DNA of 37,326 bases, taken from Candidatus Magasanikiibacteriota bacterium (lineage in GTDB: Bacteria > Patescibacteriota > Patescibacteriia > Magasanikbacterales > UBA922). How positions within the stretch are numbered: position 1 is the stretch's first letter; each line of letters begins with the position of its first letter. The notes below the pieces were generated by a model that saw only the letters and a list, made by a program, of their open reading frames with translations, had not been told where the DNA came from and did no database searches. Positions 7,677-14,798 of this stretch are shown here, in pieces. The stretch is taken from positions 1-37,326 of the forward strand of contig CAILTG010000022.1 in the NCBI GenBank assembly GCA_903837125.1, given 5' to 3'. A program made the translations under genes and the position numbers.

Positions 7677-10157
7677 TCAGGCGTGCGTACCACGAACAAA
7701 TTTATGCGCTAAATATTTATAAAAAATCATTTTAACTATTTGCACCAAAATTAAATAAATAAAAACTAAAACAAATATTCCCACCATCATTGGCCAAGTT
7801 AAAGCTGAAAAATGCAATAAGCGACCAACACCAATAAAGGGAATTATCCAGGCCACGACCACCACCAATAATGTGCTAAGGAGTAGCCACTTACTGGGAG
7901 AACTTTGTAAAAAAGGAAATTTCCTAGTACGAATCACATAGATTACAAAGGTTTGAGTAGCCAATGATTCCATAAACCAAGCTGTTTGAAATTGAGCCAC
8001 ACTGGGATGAAAAATAAACCACATTAAAGCAAAAGTACCAAAATCAAAAATTGAACTGATGGAACCAAAAACATACATATATTTACGAATAAACTTAAGA
8101 TCCCAACGCAACGGCTTTTGGATGTCCTCTTTGTCTACTTTATCAGTAGGAATGGTAAATTGAGAAATATCATATAAAAAATTATTAAACAAAATCTGCG
8201 AGGGCAACATAGGAAAAAAAGGAATAAATAATGGCAAACCAGCCATAGAAAACATATTGCCAAAATTGGAACTCAAACCCATCATAATATATTTCATGGT
8301 ATTTTGAAAAGTTTTTCGACCCTCCACCACACCATCGCGAAGTACTCGCAAACTTTTCCGCAGTAAAATAATATCAGCTGTATCTTTGGCTACATCCACA
8401 GCATTATTTACCGAAATACCCACATCAGCGGCTTTTAAAGCTGGCGCGTCATTAATACCATCACCCAAATAACCCACCACAAATTTGGCTTTCCGCAAGG
8501 AACGAATTATTCTTTCTTTTTGAGCCGGATTAATACGCGCAAAAATAGTAGTGCGCACAGCAATACTCCCTATTTCTTCATCGCTCTTACCGTGTAATTC
8601 TTCACCAGTTACTACACCCTTAACCGGCAAACCAATTTCACTACAAATTTTACTAGCCAAAAGTTCATTATCACCAGTAATAATTTTTACTTCAATTCCC
8701 AAATAACCCAATTCCTTCACTGCCTCGGCAGCGGTTTGTTTGGGCGGATCATAGAAGGCCACAAAACCCATAAAGATTAAATCTTTTTCTTCCTCTTTTT
8801 TATAAATCTGCTTTTGGCCATCAACAACTTTTTTGTAAGCCACAGCCAAAACCCGAAAACCATTTTTGCTTAATGATTCAAATTCTTGTCTAATCTGGCG
8901 CCGGGGCAACTCTTGCAAAGGTTTTATTTCCTCATGTTTTTGATAACTTAGACAAATTGCCAAAATATCTTCCGGCGCTCCTTTGGTAATTAAATATCTT
9001 TGGCTATTTTCTTTTTCTTCCACCACCATAGAAGCACAACGGCGCATAAAATCAAAAGGAATTTCATCAACTTTTTGATAATTACTAATATCAATATTTT
9101 TAAAATTTTTAATAGCATTATCTAATGGGTTTTGCACGCCAGTATGAAAAAAACTATTTAAATATGAATACTGTAAAACCGCCTCCGAAACTTCGCCAAA
9201 ACCATCCACATATTTTACCAATTCAATGCGATCTTCAGTTAAAGTGCCGGTTTTATCCGTACACAGCACATTCATACTACCTAAATTTTGAATTGAAGAT
9301 AATCTTTTTACAATCACCCCTTTTTTAGACATTAAAACTGAACCGCGACTTAAAGCCACAGAAATAACTACTGGCAAAAGTTCTGGAGTGAGGCCAATAG
9401 CAATGGCTAAAGCAAAAATAAAAGATTCAAAAATTCCCCGATGAAAAAAAGCATTGATAAAAAATACAAAAACTACTAAGACAAAAGTAACTCGCAAAAT
9501 AAAATAACTAAATTTGCGGATACCTTGTTCAAAATCTGTTTCTTCTTCGGCAGTTGATAAATTAGCGGAAATATTTCCATACTGAGTTTTAAGTCCAATA
9601 GTTAAAACTTCAACTGTAGCAAATCCGGTAATTACATTGCTACCCATAAAAATTAAATTTTCTGGTTCAGTAACAATTTTTTCTACTGGAAAAGACTCAC
9701 CGGTTAAAGCTGACTGGTTAATAAAAAAATCTCTGGCTTCCAAAACTCGACAATCGGCTGGCACCACATCGCCAGCACTTAAAAGTACAATATCCCCTGG
9801 CACAATATTTTTTACAGGAATTTCAACCTCTACACCACCACGCTTAACTCTAGTGGTAATGGCTACTTTAGCAATCAAACTTTCCACGGCTTTGGCTGAT
9901 TTTTGTGTATTAACAAAATCCAAAATTGCGGAAACAAATACCATTAATAAAATAATCACCGCATCCGTACGTTGACCCATAATAATGGAAACAACTGAAA
10001 CACCAATCAAAAGCAAAAGTAATGGACTATTGAACTTTTTTATAAAAATCCAAAACGGCCCCACTCTTTTTTTGGTACCCAGAGAATTTTCGCCATATTG
10101 AATTTGACGCTGTTCAACTTCGGCCAAACTTAATCCAGAATAACTTTGTTCTGCCAT
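7677..10157 (-). CDS. mgtA: P-type ATPase, MgtA-type (magnesium-importing, P3B-like)
   Basis: 826 residues from an ATG at 10155-10157; a longer frame starts only at a TTG. Domain order is cation-transporter N-domain, membrane helices, actuator with TGES (about 152-155), a helix with LTPELLP, the phosphorylation motif DKTGT (Asp about 301), a nucleotide-binding domain with KGAPE, the hinge GDGINDAP and C-terminal helices. LTPELLP and the C-terminal DKVDKEDIQKP segment match the MgtA/MgtB group, which imports Mg2+ using ATP. Ca2+-ATPases are the nearest alternative. It stands alone, with a possible extended -10 promoter at 10295-10303. Confidence 0.88.
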   Translation of the reverse strand: MAEQSYSGLSLAEVEQRQIQYGENSLGTKKRVGPFWIFIKKFNSPLLLLLIGVSVVSIIMGQRTDAVIILLMVFVSAILDFVNTQKSAKAVESLIAKVAITTRVKRGGVEVEIPVKNIVPGDIVLLSAGDVVPADCRVLEARDFFINQSALTGESFPVEKIVTEPENLIFMGSNVITGFATVEVLTIGLKTQYGNISANLSTAEEETDFEQGIRKFSYFILRVTFVLVVFVFFINAFFHRGIFESFIFALAIAIGLTPELLPVVISVALSRGSVLMSKKGVIVKRLSSIQNLGSMNVLCTDKTGTLTEDRIELVKYVDGFGEVSEAVLQYSYLNSFFHTGVQNPLDNAIKNFKNIDISNYQKVDEIPFDFMRRCASMVVEEKENSQRYLITKGAPEDILAICLSYQKHEEIKPLQELPRRQIRQEFESLSKNGFRVLAVAYKKVVDGQKQIYKKEEEKDLIFMGFVAFYDPPKQTAAEAVKELGYLGIEVKIITGDNELLASKICSEIGLPVKGVVTGEELHGKSDEEIGSIAVRTTIFARINPAQKERIIRSLRKAKFVVGYLGDGINDAPALKAADVGISVNNAVDVAKDTADIILLRKSLRVLRDGVVEGRKTFQNTMKYIMMGLSSNFGNMFSMAGLPLFIPFFPMLPSQILFNNFLYDISQFTIPTDKVDKEDIQKPLRWDLKFIRKYMYVFGSISSIFDFGTFALMWFIFHPSVAQFQTAWFMESLATQTFVIYVIRTRKFPFLQSSPSKWLLLSTLLVVVVAWIIPFIGVGRLLHFSALTWPMMVGIFVLVFIYLILVQIVKMIFYKYLAHKFVRGTHA

Positions 10158-10186
10158 AGTTAAAAAATAGTAAATTGTTTTAATTT

Positions 10187-10293
10187 CCAAATCCTAATTC
10201 CCAATTTCAAATAAAATACAAATGACAAAATTCAAATTTAATATTTGGGCTTTGACATTGATTTGACATTGGAAATTGGTAATTTGACATTAA
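10187..10293. repeat. Interspersed imperfect palindromic repeat, copy 1
   Basis: The left half carries CCAATTTCAAAT and AATGACAAAATTCAAAT; the right half carries GATTTGACATTGGAAATT, roughly the reverse complement. The same words in the same order recur at 22617-22738, so this is an interspersed element. It separates the ATPase gene from its likely promoter. Confidence 0.7.
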
Positions 10294-10294
10294 T

Positions 10295-10303
10295 ATTATA
10301 CCA
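10295..10303 (-). promoter_or_regulatory. Possible extended -10 promoter for the P-type ATPase
   Basis: On the - strand, TGG then TATAAT (10295-10300); the 17-bp-spaced -35 is poor. The transcript would run through repeat copy 1 before the ATG at 10157. Confidence 0.4.
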
Positions 10304-10313
10304 TTTTCCCAAT

Positions 10314-10348
10314 AAAAAAACTATCACTTAAAACAAAATGATAGTTTT
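10314..10348 (-). terminator. Intrinsic terminator of the YtxH-like gene
   Basis: On the - strand a 10-bp stem AAAACTATCA/TGATAGTTTT with a 12-base loop runs straight into seven T residues, about 37 bases after the stop codon at 10385. Confidence 0.75.
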
Positions 10349-10384
10349 CTATATTAGTGTAAATTTGTGTTAAAATTAGTGGGC

Positions 10385-10705
10385 TTATTTACTCTTCAAT
10401 TCTTCTTGCAAGGTTTTCCACTGAGCGCTAACCAATTTAACTACCATGCCTTTCACATTCTCAGCCAAACCATTTTCCACAGCATATTTATCTACAAACA
10501 CCTTAACCTTTTTAACGTATTCATTTTTATCAAAATTCTTATAAGTCTGTGTTTTCAATACCTCATTTTTTAATTTTACATAAACATCAGCCGCATAATC
10601 CAACACTTGTTCTTTTACTTCCCGACCTTTTTTGGTAGTAGAAAGCCACATTAAACCCGCGCCGAGTAGTCCGCCGAAAAATAAACCCTTTTTAAACATG
10701 CCCAT
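10385..10705 (-). CDS. YtxH-like small membrane-anchored protein
   Basis: 106 residues from the ATG at 10703-10705; another ATG at 10697-10699 is equally possible. A longer frame to 10777 is ruled out because the promoter at 10745-10773 lies inside it. A glycine-rich hydrophobic N-terminal segment (FFGGLLGAGLMWLS) and the STTKKGRE turn are followed by a long charged amphipathic helix, the layout of YtxH-domain proteins, which are loosely linked to stress. It has its own promoter and terminator, so it is a single-gene unit. Exact function unknown. Confidence 0.65.
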   Translation of the reverse strand: MGMFKKGLFFGGLLGAGLMWLSTTKKGREVKEQVLDYAADVYVKLKNEVLKTQTYKNFDKNEYVKKVKVFVDKYAVENGLAENVKGMVVKLVSAQWKTLQEELKSK

Positions 10706-10744
10706 ATGATTGAAAATTAAACAATTGAATAATTGAACGACTAT

Positions 10745-10773
10745 ATTATACCAAAAAATTTGTTTTCTGGCAA
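10745..10773 (-). promoter_or_regulatory. Promoter of the YtxH-like gene
   Basis: On the - strand: -35 TTGCCA (10768-10773), a 17-bp spacer, then -10 TATAAT (10745-10750), preceded by TGG. Predicted start near 10738. Its upstream edge abuts the T-run of the terminator at 10776-10813. Confidence 0.75.
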
Positions 10774-10775
10774 AC

Positions 10776-10813
10776 AAAAAAATCTCCCTCCCCTCTTAGG
10801 GGAGGCAGGGAGA
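10776..10813 (-). terminator. Strong terminator closing the leftward unit that enters from 11,600
   Basis: On the - strand TCTCCC and TCCCCT (separated by a 4-base bulge) pair with AGGGGAGGGAGA around a 3-base loop; seven T residues follow directly. It is among the most GC-rich and stable hairpins in the window. Confidence 0.8.
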
Positions 10814-10860
10814 GGTATGGAGAGGCCGGAAGAGGTATGGGGAGAGTTAAGAAGAGGTAT
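10811..10860. repeat. Three spaced copies of AGAGGTAT
   Basis: AGAGGTATGG at 10811-10820 and 10831-10840 and AGAGGTAT at 10853-10860, about 20 bases apart in a purine-rich tract next to the terminator. Confidence 0.6.
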
Positions 10861-10862
10861 AA

Positions 10863-10900
10863 CGCTCTACTGTCAACAAAAATTTATTAACACTAGAGCG
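10863..10900. repeat. 38-bp imperfect palindrome at the left edge of the GC-rich island
   Basis: Outer arms CGCTCTA/TAGAGCG are perfect. Pairing continues inward, with mismatches at positions 8, 12 and 15 of each arm and at the centre. It ends exactly where base composition jumps from AT-rich to GC-rich. A recombination site, RNA-processing stem or chance are all possible. Confidence 0.6.
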
Positions 10901-10909
10901 CACCGATGT

Positions 10910-10931
10910 TCACATGTTGGGGGACATGTGA
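10910..10931 (-). repeat. Hairpin after the GC-rich lipoprotein gene
   Basis: A perfect 8-bp inverted repeat TCACATGT/ACATGTGA with a 6-base loop, 21 bases after the lipoprotein stop codon. No T-run follows, so it is not a normal intrinsic terminator. Confidence 0.55.
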
Positions 10932-10952
10932 CACCGGTGGCAGTTGACTCCT

Positions 10953-11342
10953 TCAGTCCTGATCTCCGGCCCAGGCCGGATAACCGGGCGGATTCGCCGC
11001 CAGGCCCGGACCGTCGCCCCCCATGGACGACGAATTGTTCTCGTGGCCTTCCATCGGAAGAACCGGCGGCGGGCAGAGTTGGTGCATCCAACGGGCCAGA
11101 CGACCCTTGCAGCTCTCCAAGTCTGCGAACGACGCGACGGCGATGCTCTCTTCCTGGTCGTAGAGGCACCGCCAGACCTGGATGCACTCCTGGTCGTTCT
11201 GCGGCAGTCTGCCGCCATTACACCGCCCGAAATGGGGTGCATCCTCCACCCCTCTGCACCGAATCGTCGGGTCGTACTCGCACCCGCCGAGGAACAACGT
11301 CGCCACCAGGCAGGCGACCATTACCGCGAGCAAATGCTTCAT
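10953..11342 (-). CDS. GC-rich predicted lipoprotein, cysteine-containing, unknown function
   Basis: 129 residues from an ATG at 11340-11342. A GGAG Shine-Dalgarno lies about 8 bases upstream and selects this start over a longer in-frame ATG. The N-terminus is a textbook lipoprotein signal: MKHLL, a hydrophobic core, and the lipobox LGGC with Cys21 as the lipidation site. The mature part has several cysteines (near RCRGVED, GRCNGG, QECIQVWRC, LESCKG, HQLCPP) suggesting disulfides, and a Gly/Pro/Asn-rich tail. I recognise no family. Base composition is about two-thirds GC (41 of 60 and 39 of 60 in two counted rows) against roughly one-third in most native genes. The style recalls GC-rich delta-proteobacterial or myxobacterial lipoproteins. 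Transfer or misassembly are both possible. Confidence 0.7.
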   Translation of the reverse strand: MKHLLAVMVACLVATLFLGGCEYDPTIRCRGVEDAPHFGRCNGGRLPQNDQECIQVWRCLYDQEESIAVASFADLESCKGRLARWMHQLCPPPVLPMEGHENNSSSMGGDGPGLAANPPGYPAWAGDQD

Positions 11343-11402
11343 CTGACACTCCATTCCGAGAATAGACACCTAGCGCCCGAACATCCTGTCCGTGCGCCAT
11401 GA

Positions 11403-11564
11403 GACCGATTTACCGTACCAACAATTTCCCCCAAAACTGTTGATCCGACATCAATTCTTTATCCGTTCTGTACAGACAAAAAATAGATGACGGAGCAAAC
11501 AAATGAAAATTGTTGTGTATACAGCAAAACCAGCTTTTCCAAGCTATTTTGTTTCAAAGAACAA
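11403..11564 (-). promoter_or_regulatory. rRNA-type leader with boxA-like antitermination element
   Basis: AT-rich transcribed leader downstream of the promoter at 11571-11599. Its first bases read TTGTTCTTTGAAAC on the - strand (11551-11564), close to the Gram-positive rRNA boxA (TGTTCTTTGAAAAC), the NusB/S10 binding site in rRNA leaders. A small stem AGCTT/AAGCT follows. At about 11402 the leader stops and GC-rich DNA begins. No 16S rRNA start is present in the GC-rich block. Confidence 0.55.
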
Positions 11565-11570
11565 TAAAGC

Positions 11571-11599
11571 ATTATAGCACGTTTCGCCTGTTTTGTCAA
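11571..11599 (-). promoter_or_regulatory. Perfect-consensus sigma70 promoter facing the lipoprotein gene
   Basis: On the - strand: -35 TTGACA (11594-11599), exactly 17 bp, then -10 TATAAT (11571-11576). It is the only perfect match among the promoters I found here, and strength of this kind is typical of rRNA or tRNA operons. Confidence 0.85.
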
Positions 11600-11621
11600 G
11601 AACGCCCTGTTATAATGTTAT

Positions 11622-11663
11622 CGCCTGAGATTGCTTCGTCGCGCAAACTCCTCGCAATGACAT
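11622..11663. repeat. Short palindromic repeat with ATTGCTTCGTCG and CTCCTCGCAAT halves
   Basis: GAGATTGCTTCGTCG and CTCCTCGCAATGAC face each other, with ATTGC/GCAAT arms. This word pair is familiar as an interspersed intergenic repeat in many bacterial genomes. Only one copy is in the window, so its repeat nature rests on general knowledge. Confidence 0.5.
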
Positions 11664-11701
11664 AAAAAACAGAACCCCAGAATTATCCAAGGTTCTGTTT
11701 T
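11664..11701 (-). terminator. Intrinsic terminator of the DsbA-like gene
   Basis: On the - strand an 11-bp stem AAAACAGAACC/GGTTCTGTTTT with a 14-base loop runs into six T residues, about 20 bases after the stop codon at 11721. Confidence 0.82.
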
Positions 11702-11720
11702 AATCTGTGCAATCAATGCT

Positions 11721-12515
11721 TTACTTCAACCCAAGTTCATTCGCTGCTGTATAATAACCATTCAAATTTAACTGTTGCTGTTCACCAAGTTTAAATAATT
11801 TGTCATGCATTTCCAAACCTTTACCTTGTACTTTAGCACATTGAAAAGCTTCAGCTGCCTTTTCTGAATTAGCATGAATAGAAGTTAGAGGAAAAGTATA
11901 ATAAGTAAATTTAACTTGATCTTTATACTCAGCTAATAACTGATCAATAGTTGGAACAAAACGCTGACAATATGGACATTCAAAATCTGAAAATTCCACT
12001 AAAGTAACTTTGGCATTACTGCCACCGCGCCAAGCTGCATCTTTTAATTCCGGCATGGTTACTTTGATAATTTTGCCAGTTTGTTGATCTTTCATAAAAT
12101 CAAAATCTGGAGTTTTACCAGCCAACAAAGTATCAACCACCTGCTTTAACATAGTATATGGCAAAGCACCACTTACCAAATAGCCATTGATAAAAGTAGC
12201 TGGTGTTCCTTGTACACCAAGCGACTCACCTAAACTCTGCTCTGAAGCCACTGCTGAAGCTGTTTGTCCTGAACTTAAACAACTAGTAAACTGTTTTGGA
12301 CCAACTACATTTCCGGCAACAGCGCCAGCATTATTATTTACCACTGTACCAGTAGTATCACCAGCCACCTTGGCTGTACCAGTGCCACTAAGCACCACTG
12401 CCAATAAAATAAAAAACCCAATAGTGCAAAGCACTAAAAGCCCGCCGACAATGCCAAACAAAAACGACTGCTTTTTATCTAGCAGTTCAAACAAACCTTT
12501 TTTACTTTCTTCCAT
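11721..12515 (-). CDS. Membrane-anchored DsbA-like thioredoxin-fold protein with permuted halves
   Basis: 264 residues: a cytoplasmic tail, one transmembrane helix (about 19-43) and a low-complexity Gly/Val/Asn linker. The catalytic motif FSDFECPYC (C180, C183) and the following EMHDKLF helices match DsbA-type oxidoreductases, which oxidise cysteine pairs outside the cytoplasm. The order is unusual. The part normally at the C-terminus (FTSCLSSG, then GVQGTPATFING with the cis-Pro loop T104-P105, then SGALPY) lies at residues 76-133, before the CPYC half. The protein ends at ANELGLK, where an ordinary DsbA would continue into that segment. This is a circular permutation. It has its own promoter and terminator; no DsbB or VKOR partner is nearby. 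Confidence 0.85.
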   Translation of the reverse strand: MEESKKGLFELLDKKQSFLFGIVGGLLVLCTIGFFILLAVVLSGTGTAKVAGDTTGTVVNNNAGAVAGNVVGPKQFTSCLSSGQTASAVASEQSLGESLGVQGTPATFINGYLVSGALPYTMLKQVVDTLLAGKTPDFDFMKDQQTGKIIKVTMPELKDAAWRGGSNAKVTLVEFSDFECPYCQRFVPTIDQLLAEYKDQVKFTYYTFPLTSIHANSEKAAEAFQCAKVQGKGLEMHDKLFKLGEQQQLNLNGYYTAANELGLK

Positions 12516-12562
12516 AGATGTAAAAAATTAAATAAATAAAATACTAATATTGAACCTTGTTA

Positions 12563-12591
12563 ATTCTACCAAATTTCTCTTTTCTACACAA
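12563..12591 (-). promoter_or_regulatory. Possible promoter of the DsbA-like gene
   Basis: On the - strand: weak -35 TTGTGT (12586-12591), a 17-bp spacer, then -10 TAGAAT (12563-12568), preceded by TGG as an extended -10. It overlaps the 3' end of the upstream glycosyltransferase gene. Confidence 0.45.
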
Positions 12592-13771
12592 GCTGTTGAT
12601 AAACATTTTCTAGTTGTTTTACTATTGGGCCCCAAGCATATTTTTCTTCAGCCGCTTGTCTGGCTTTTGTCTGCCAAGCCAGTTGATCATTATCTTTGCC
12701 AAAATAAGCAGCAATTGCTTCGGCCAAGGCTTGTGGATCACCAGGCGTAAAAGTTAAACCTCCATCTTTAGCAACTGACCGAACTCCTGGTAAATCACTA
12801 GCCAAAACTGGCAGACCACTAGCAAAAGCCTCCAAAAGTACCATACCAAAAGCTTCACCTTGATTTACAGAAGGCAAAACCAGCAAATCTCCCAGATTAT
12901 AATAATCCGCCAAATTTTCATCACTTACTTGACCAGTAAAAACCACTCGGTCACTTAAACCAAAATTTTGAGCTTCCAATTCATAAGAATTCCGCAACTC
13001 CCCTTCCCCCACCAATACTGCTTGTACATCCAAATCATCTTGTTTAAGAAGATAAAGAGCTTTAAGCAAAATCGAAATTCCCTTAAAATAGTGTGCCCGA
13101 TCCATGCCACCCACAAATAAAACTGTAGGAATATCGGGATTTAAATTATAACGTTTGAGTAAAGTTTCTGATCGTTGGCGAGGTTGAAATCTTTCTATAT
13201 CCACCCCAAAAGGTAAGGCTAACCACTTTTTTTTGTTTTGTTCATAAATAAACCGCGCGTCACTAGCTTCTACAAAATCCAACGAACTGGCAATCAATAA
13301 ATCCGCTGCTCCTAAAATTTTAGGCATCCAATATTTAGCATAATATTTAAAATACAATCCTTTCCAACCACTGCCCCGCGTATCCATGTGATAAGTAATT
13401 ACCAAAGGCTTGTAGGGGTTACTAATTTTCCACTGCCGTACTAAATTGGCTGTGCCAAAAAATGGATAATGTAAATGCACTAAATCAAAATCATCCAACT
13501 CATTTTTAATCTGTGGCAAATAAGCGGCATTGCCATATTGAAAAGTAGGAGCTAAATAATTCACCTTCTCAATTTGTTGTTGCAGAGGCTCAGCATGTTT
13601 TTCTGCTGGCTCAATTTCGGCTGATTTAATTTCTTTTGATTGATAAATTCCCGGAGTAAGCACTTCCACTTCATGTCCCAATTTTACCAACTCTTCCGCA
13701 GTTTGAAATACAACATTGCCCATACCGCTGTAATATGGTGGATAAGCGCAGACGATATGAGCAATTTTCAT
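12584..13771 (-). CDS. GT4-family glycosyltransferase
   Basis: 395 residues with the GT-B fold of the GT4 family. The N-terminal Rossmann half begins MKIAHIVCAYPP with the acceptor-side SGMGNVV loop; the donor half has FVGGMDRAHYFKG and the retaining-enzyme motif EAFGMVLLEAFASGLPV, with the two glutamates that bind the nucleotide sugar. Such enzymes transfer mannose, glucose or similar sugars at the inner membrane face; the specificity is not readable. The DUF2304 gene lies 10 bases upstream in the same direction, so the two are probably co-transcribed. Confidence 0.88.
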   Translation of the reverse strand: MKIAHIVCAYPPYYSGMGNVVFQTAEELVKLGHEVEVLTPGIYQSKEIKSAEIEPAEKHAEPLQQQIEKVNYLAPTFQYGNAAYLPQIKNELDDFDLVHLHYPFFGTANLVRQWKISNPYKPLVITYHMDTRGSGWKGLYFKYYAKYWMPKILGAADLLIASSLDFVEASDARFIYEQNKKKWLALPFGVDIERFQPRQRSETLLKRYNLNPDIPTVLFVGGMDRAHYFKGISILLKALYLLKQDDLDVQAVLVGEGELRNSYELEAQNFGLSDRVVFTGQVSDENLADYYNLGDLLVLPSVNQGEAFGMVLLEAFASGLPVLASDLPGVRSVAKDGGLTFTPGDPQALAEAIAAYFGKDNDQLAWQTKARQAAEEKYAWGPIVKQLENVYQQLV

Positions 13772-13781
13772 AAATTTAAAA

Positions 13782-14117
13782 CTATTTTTTTTCTACTTCT
13801 CTCAAGGCTTTTTCTCTCACTAACTTTGTTACTCCTCTACTAAGCCCTTCTATCTTCACATTCAATTTAAACAAAATATAAAAAATTACTGCCAAAGAAA
13901 TATACAAAATTAAATCAGCGCCGCGGCCAATGCCAAAAGTGTTGGCTAAAATAGTGGTACTTTTTGGCCACCAAACAGCTGTTGCCGCTAAAACCCAAAA
14001 CAAAATCCAAAATACTGTGCCTTTGGCGCCCAACAAACCTTCATGACTTTTTTTCCACACACTACCAACAGCCATTAAAGCGAATAAACTAAAGATGATC
14101 TGAAAAAATACTATCAT
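13782..14117 (-). CDS. DUF2304 family membrane protein
   Basis: 111 residues with three hydrophobic segments and a charged C-terminal tail (KIEGLSRGVTKLVREKALREVEKK region). A central GxKGTVFWILFWVLA segment and the WWP motif fit DUF2304, small membrane proteins usually encoded beside a GT2 polyprenyl-phosphate glycosyltransferase. Here such a GT2 is at 14799-15458, with a methyltransferase gene between them. A helper role for that GT2 is inferred from context. It is 9 bases downstream of the methyltransferase gene. Confidence 0.75.
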   Translation of the reverse strand: MIVFFQIIFSLFALMAVGSVWKKSHEGLLGAKGTVFWILFWVLAATAVWWPKSTTILANTFGIGRGADLILYISLAVIFYILFKLNVKIEGLSRGVTKLVREKALREVEKK

Positions 14118-14126
14118 AAAAAATAA

Positions 14127-14741
14127 TTAAATTTTAATTTGAAAATAAATAGTGGCTTTGCCCCAGCCCAGCTGGTGTTCAGCCACTTTTTTGATAACAA
14201 ACTTTTCTGATGGCAATTTCTTGGTAGCAGTAAGCACCAGGCTCCCTGACTTTAAAACTTCCAACTTTCCCGCCAACTTATTCATAATTTCATCCTTCAT
14301 GCAGGTGCACTGAATAAAAACCACATCTACATCTGAAAAATCAGTTTCAAAAAAATTTTCATTTCTAAAAATAATTTCTAATTTTTCAGCTTCTAAAAAC
14401 AATGACTTTACTTCTTGATTAAACCTGGTCAGCACTTTTTCCGAAGCCTGAAACAAATCCGGTAAAAGTTCTATCCCACACACTTTTTTAAAATACCCAC
14501 TTAAAGCTGCTGCCATTACCGCCTTTCCTACACCAGAACCCAAATCATAAAAAACCTGTTGATTTGATTTAATTTCTGCTTCCTGCAAAATCTTAGCAAA
14601 TTCATCAAAGTTAATCTCACCATAAGTAAATTCAGCATTTTCTTTTAAATTAAACTTCCGCTTAGATAAATCAGCCAAGAGATATCCATCTACACCTAAA
14701 AATAAATCATTAAATATTGCTTTTCTGAGAGTTTCTTCCAT
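14127..14741 (-). CDS. Class I SAM-dependent methyltransferase, DOT1-like
   Basis: 204 residues. The SAM-binding motif is YDLGSGVGKAVMAAAL (about 65-80), followed by GIELLPDL at the second strand. TYGEINFDEFAKIL just before the SAM motif and the extended DLGSGVG resemble the catalytic core of DOT1-type lysine methyltransferases, though many bacterial enzymes of unknown target share this layout. A CxC pair lies in FIQCTCMKDE. The target is unknown. The start codon directly abuts the inverted repeat at 14741-14794. Confidence 0.65.
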   Translation of the reverse strand: MEETLRKAIFNDLFLGVDGYLLADLSKRKFNLKENAEFTYGEINFDEFAKILQEAEIKSNQQVFYDLGSGVGKAVMAAALSGYFKKVCGIELLPDLFQASEKVLTRFNQEVKSLFLEAEKLEIIFRNENFFETDFSDVDVVFIQCTCMKDEIMNKLAGKLEVLKSGSLVLTATKKLPSEKFVIKKVAEHQLGWGKATIYFQIKI

Positions 14742-14794
14742 ATGTACGAATTTACGAATTCAATACGAATATACGAATACAAAATTCGTACATA
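14741..14794. repeat. Inverted repeat with internal ACGAAT repeats at the methyltransferase start
   Basis: Perfect 13-bp arms TATGTACGAATTT/AAATTCGTACATA (14741-14753 and 14782-14794) enclose three more ACGAAT/ACGAATA words. On the - strand the hairpin ends at the A of the methyltransferase ATG. Confidence 0.75.
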
Positions 14795-14798
14795 ATAC

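Noticed and set aside
10863-10931. Integron attC site or cassette boundary
   Set aside because: The palindromes lack the GTTRRRY and RYYYAAC core sites, and no integrase is present.
10733-11402. Several overlapping long frames on both strands in the GC-rich block
   Set aside because: GC-rich DNA has few stops by chance. Only the - strand frame at 10953-11342 has a lipobox signal peptide and a Shine-Dalgarno; the others are low-complexity Arg/Pro-rich shadows.
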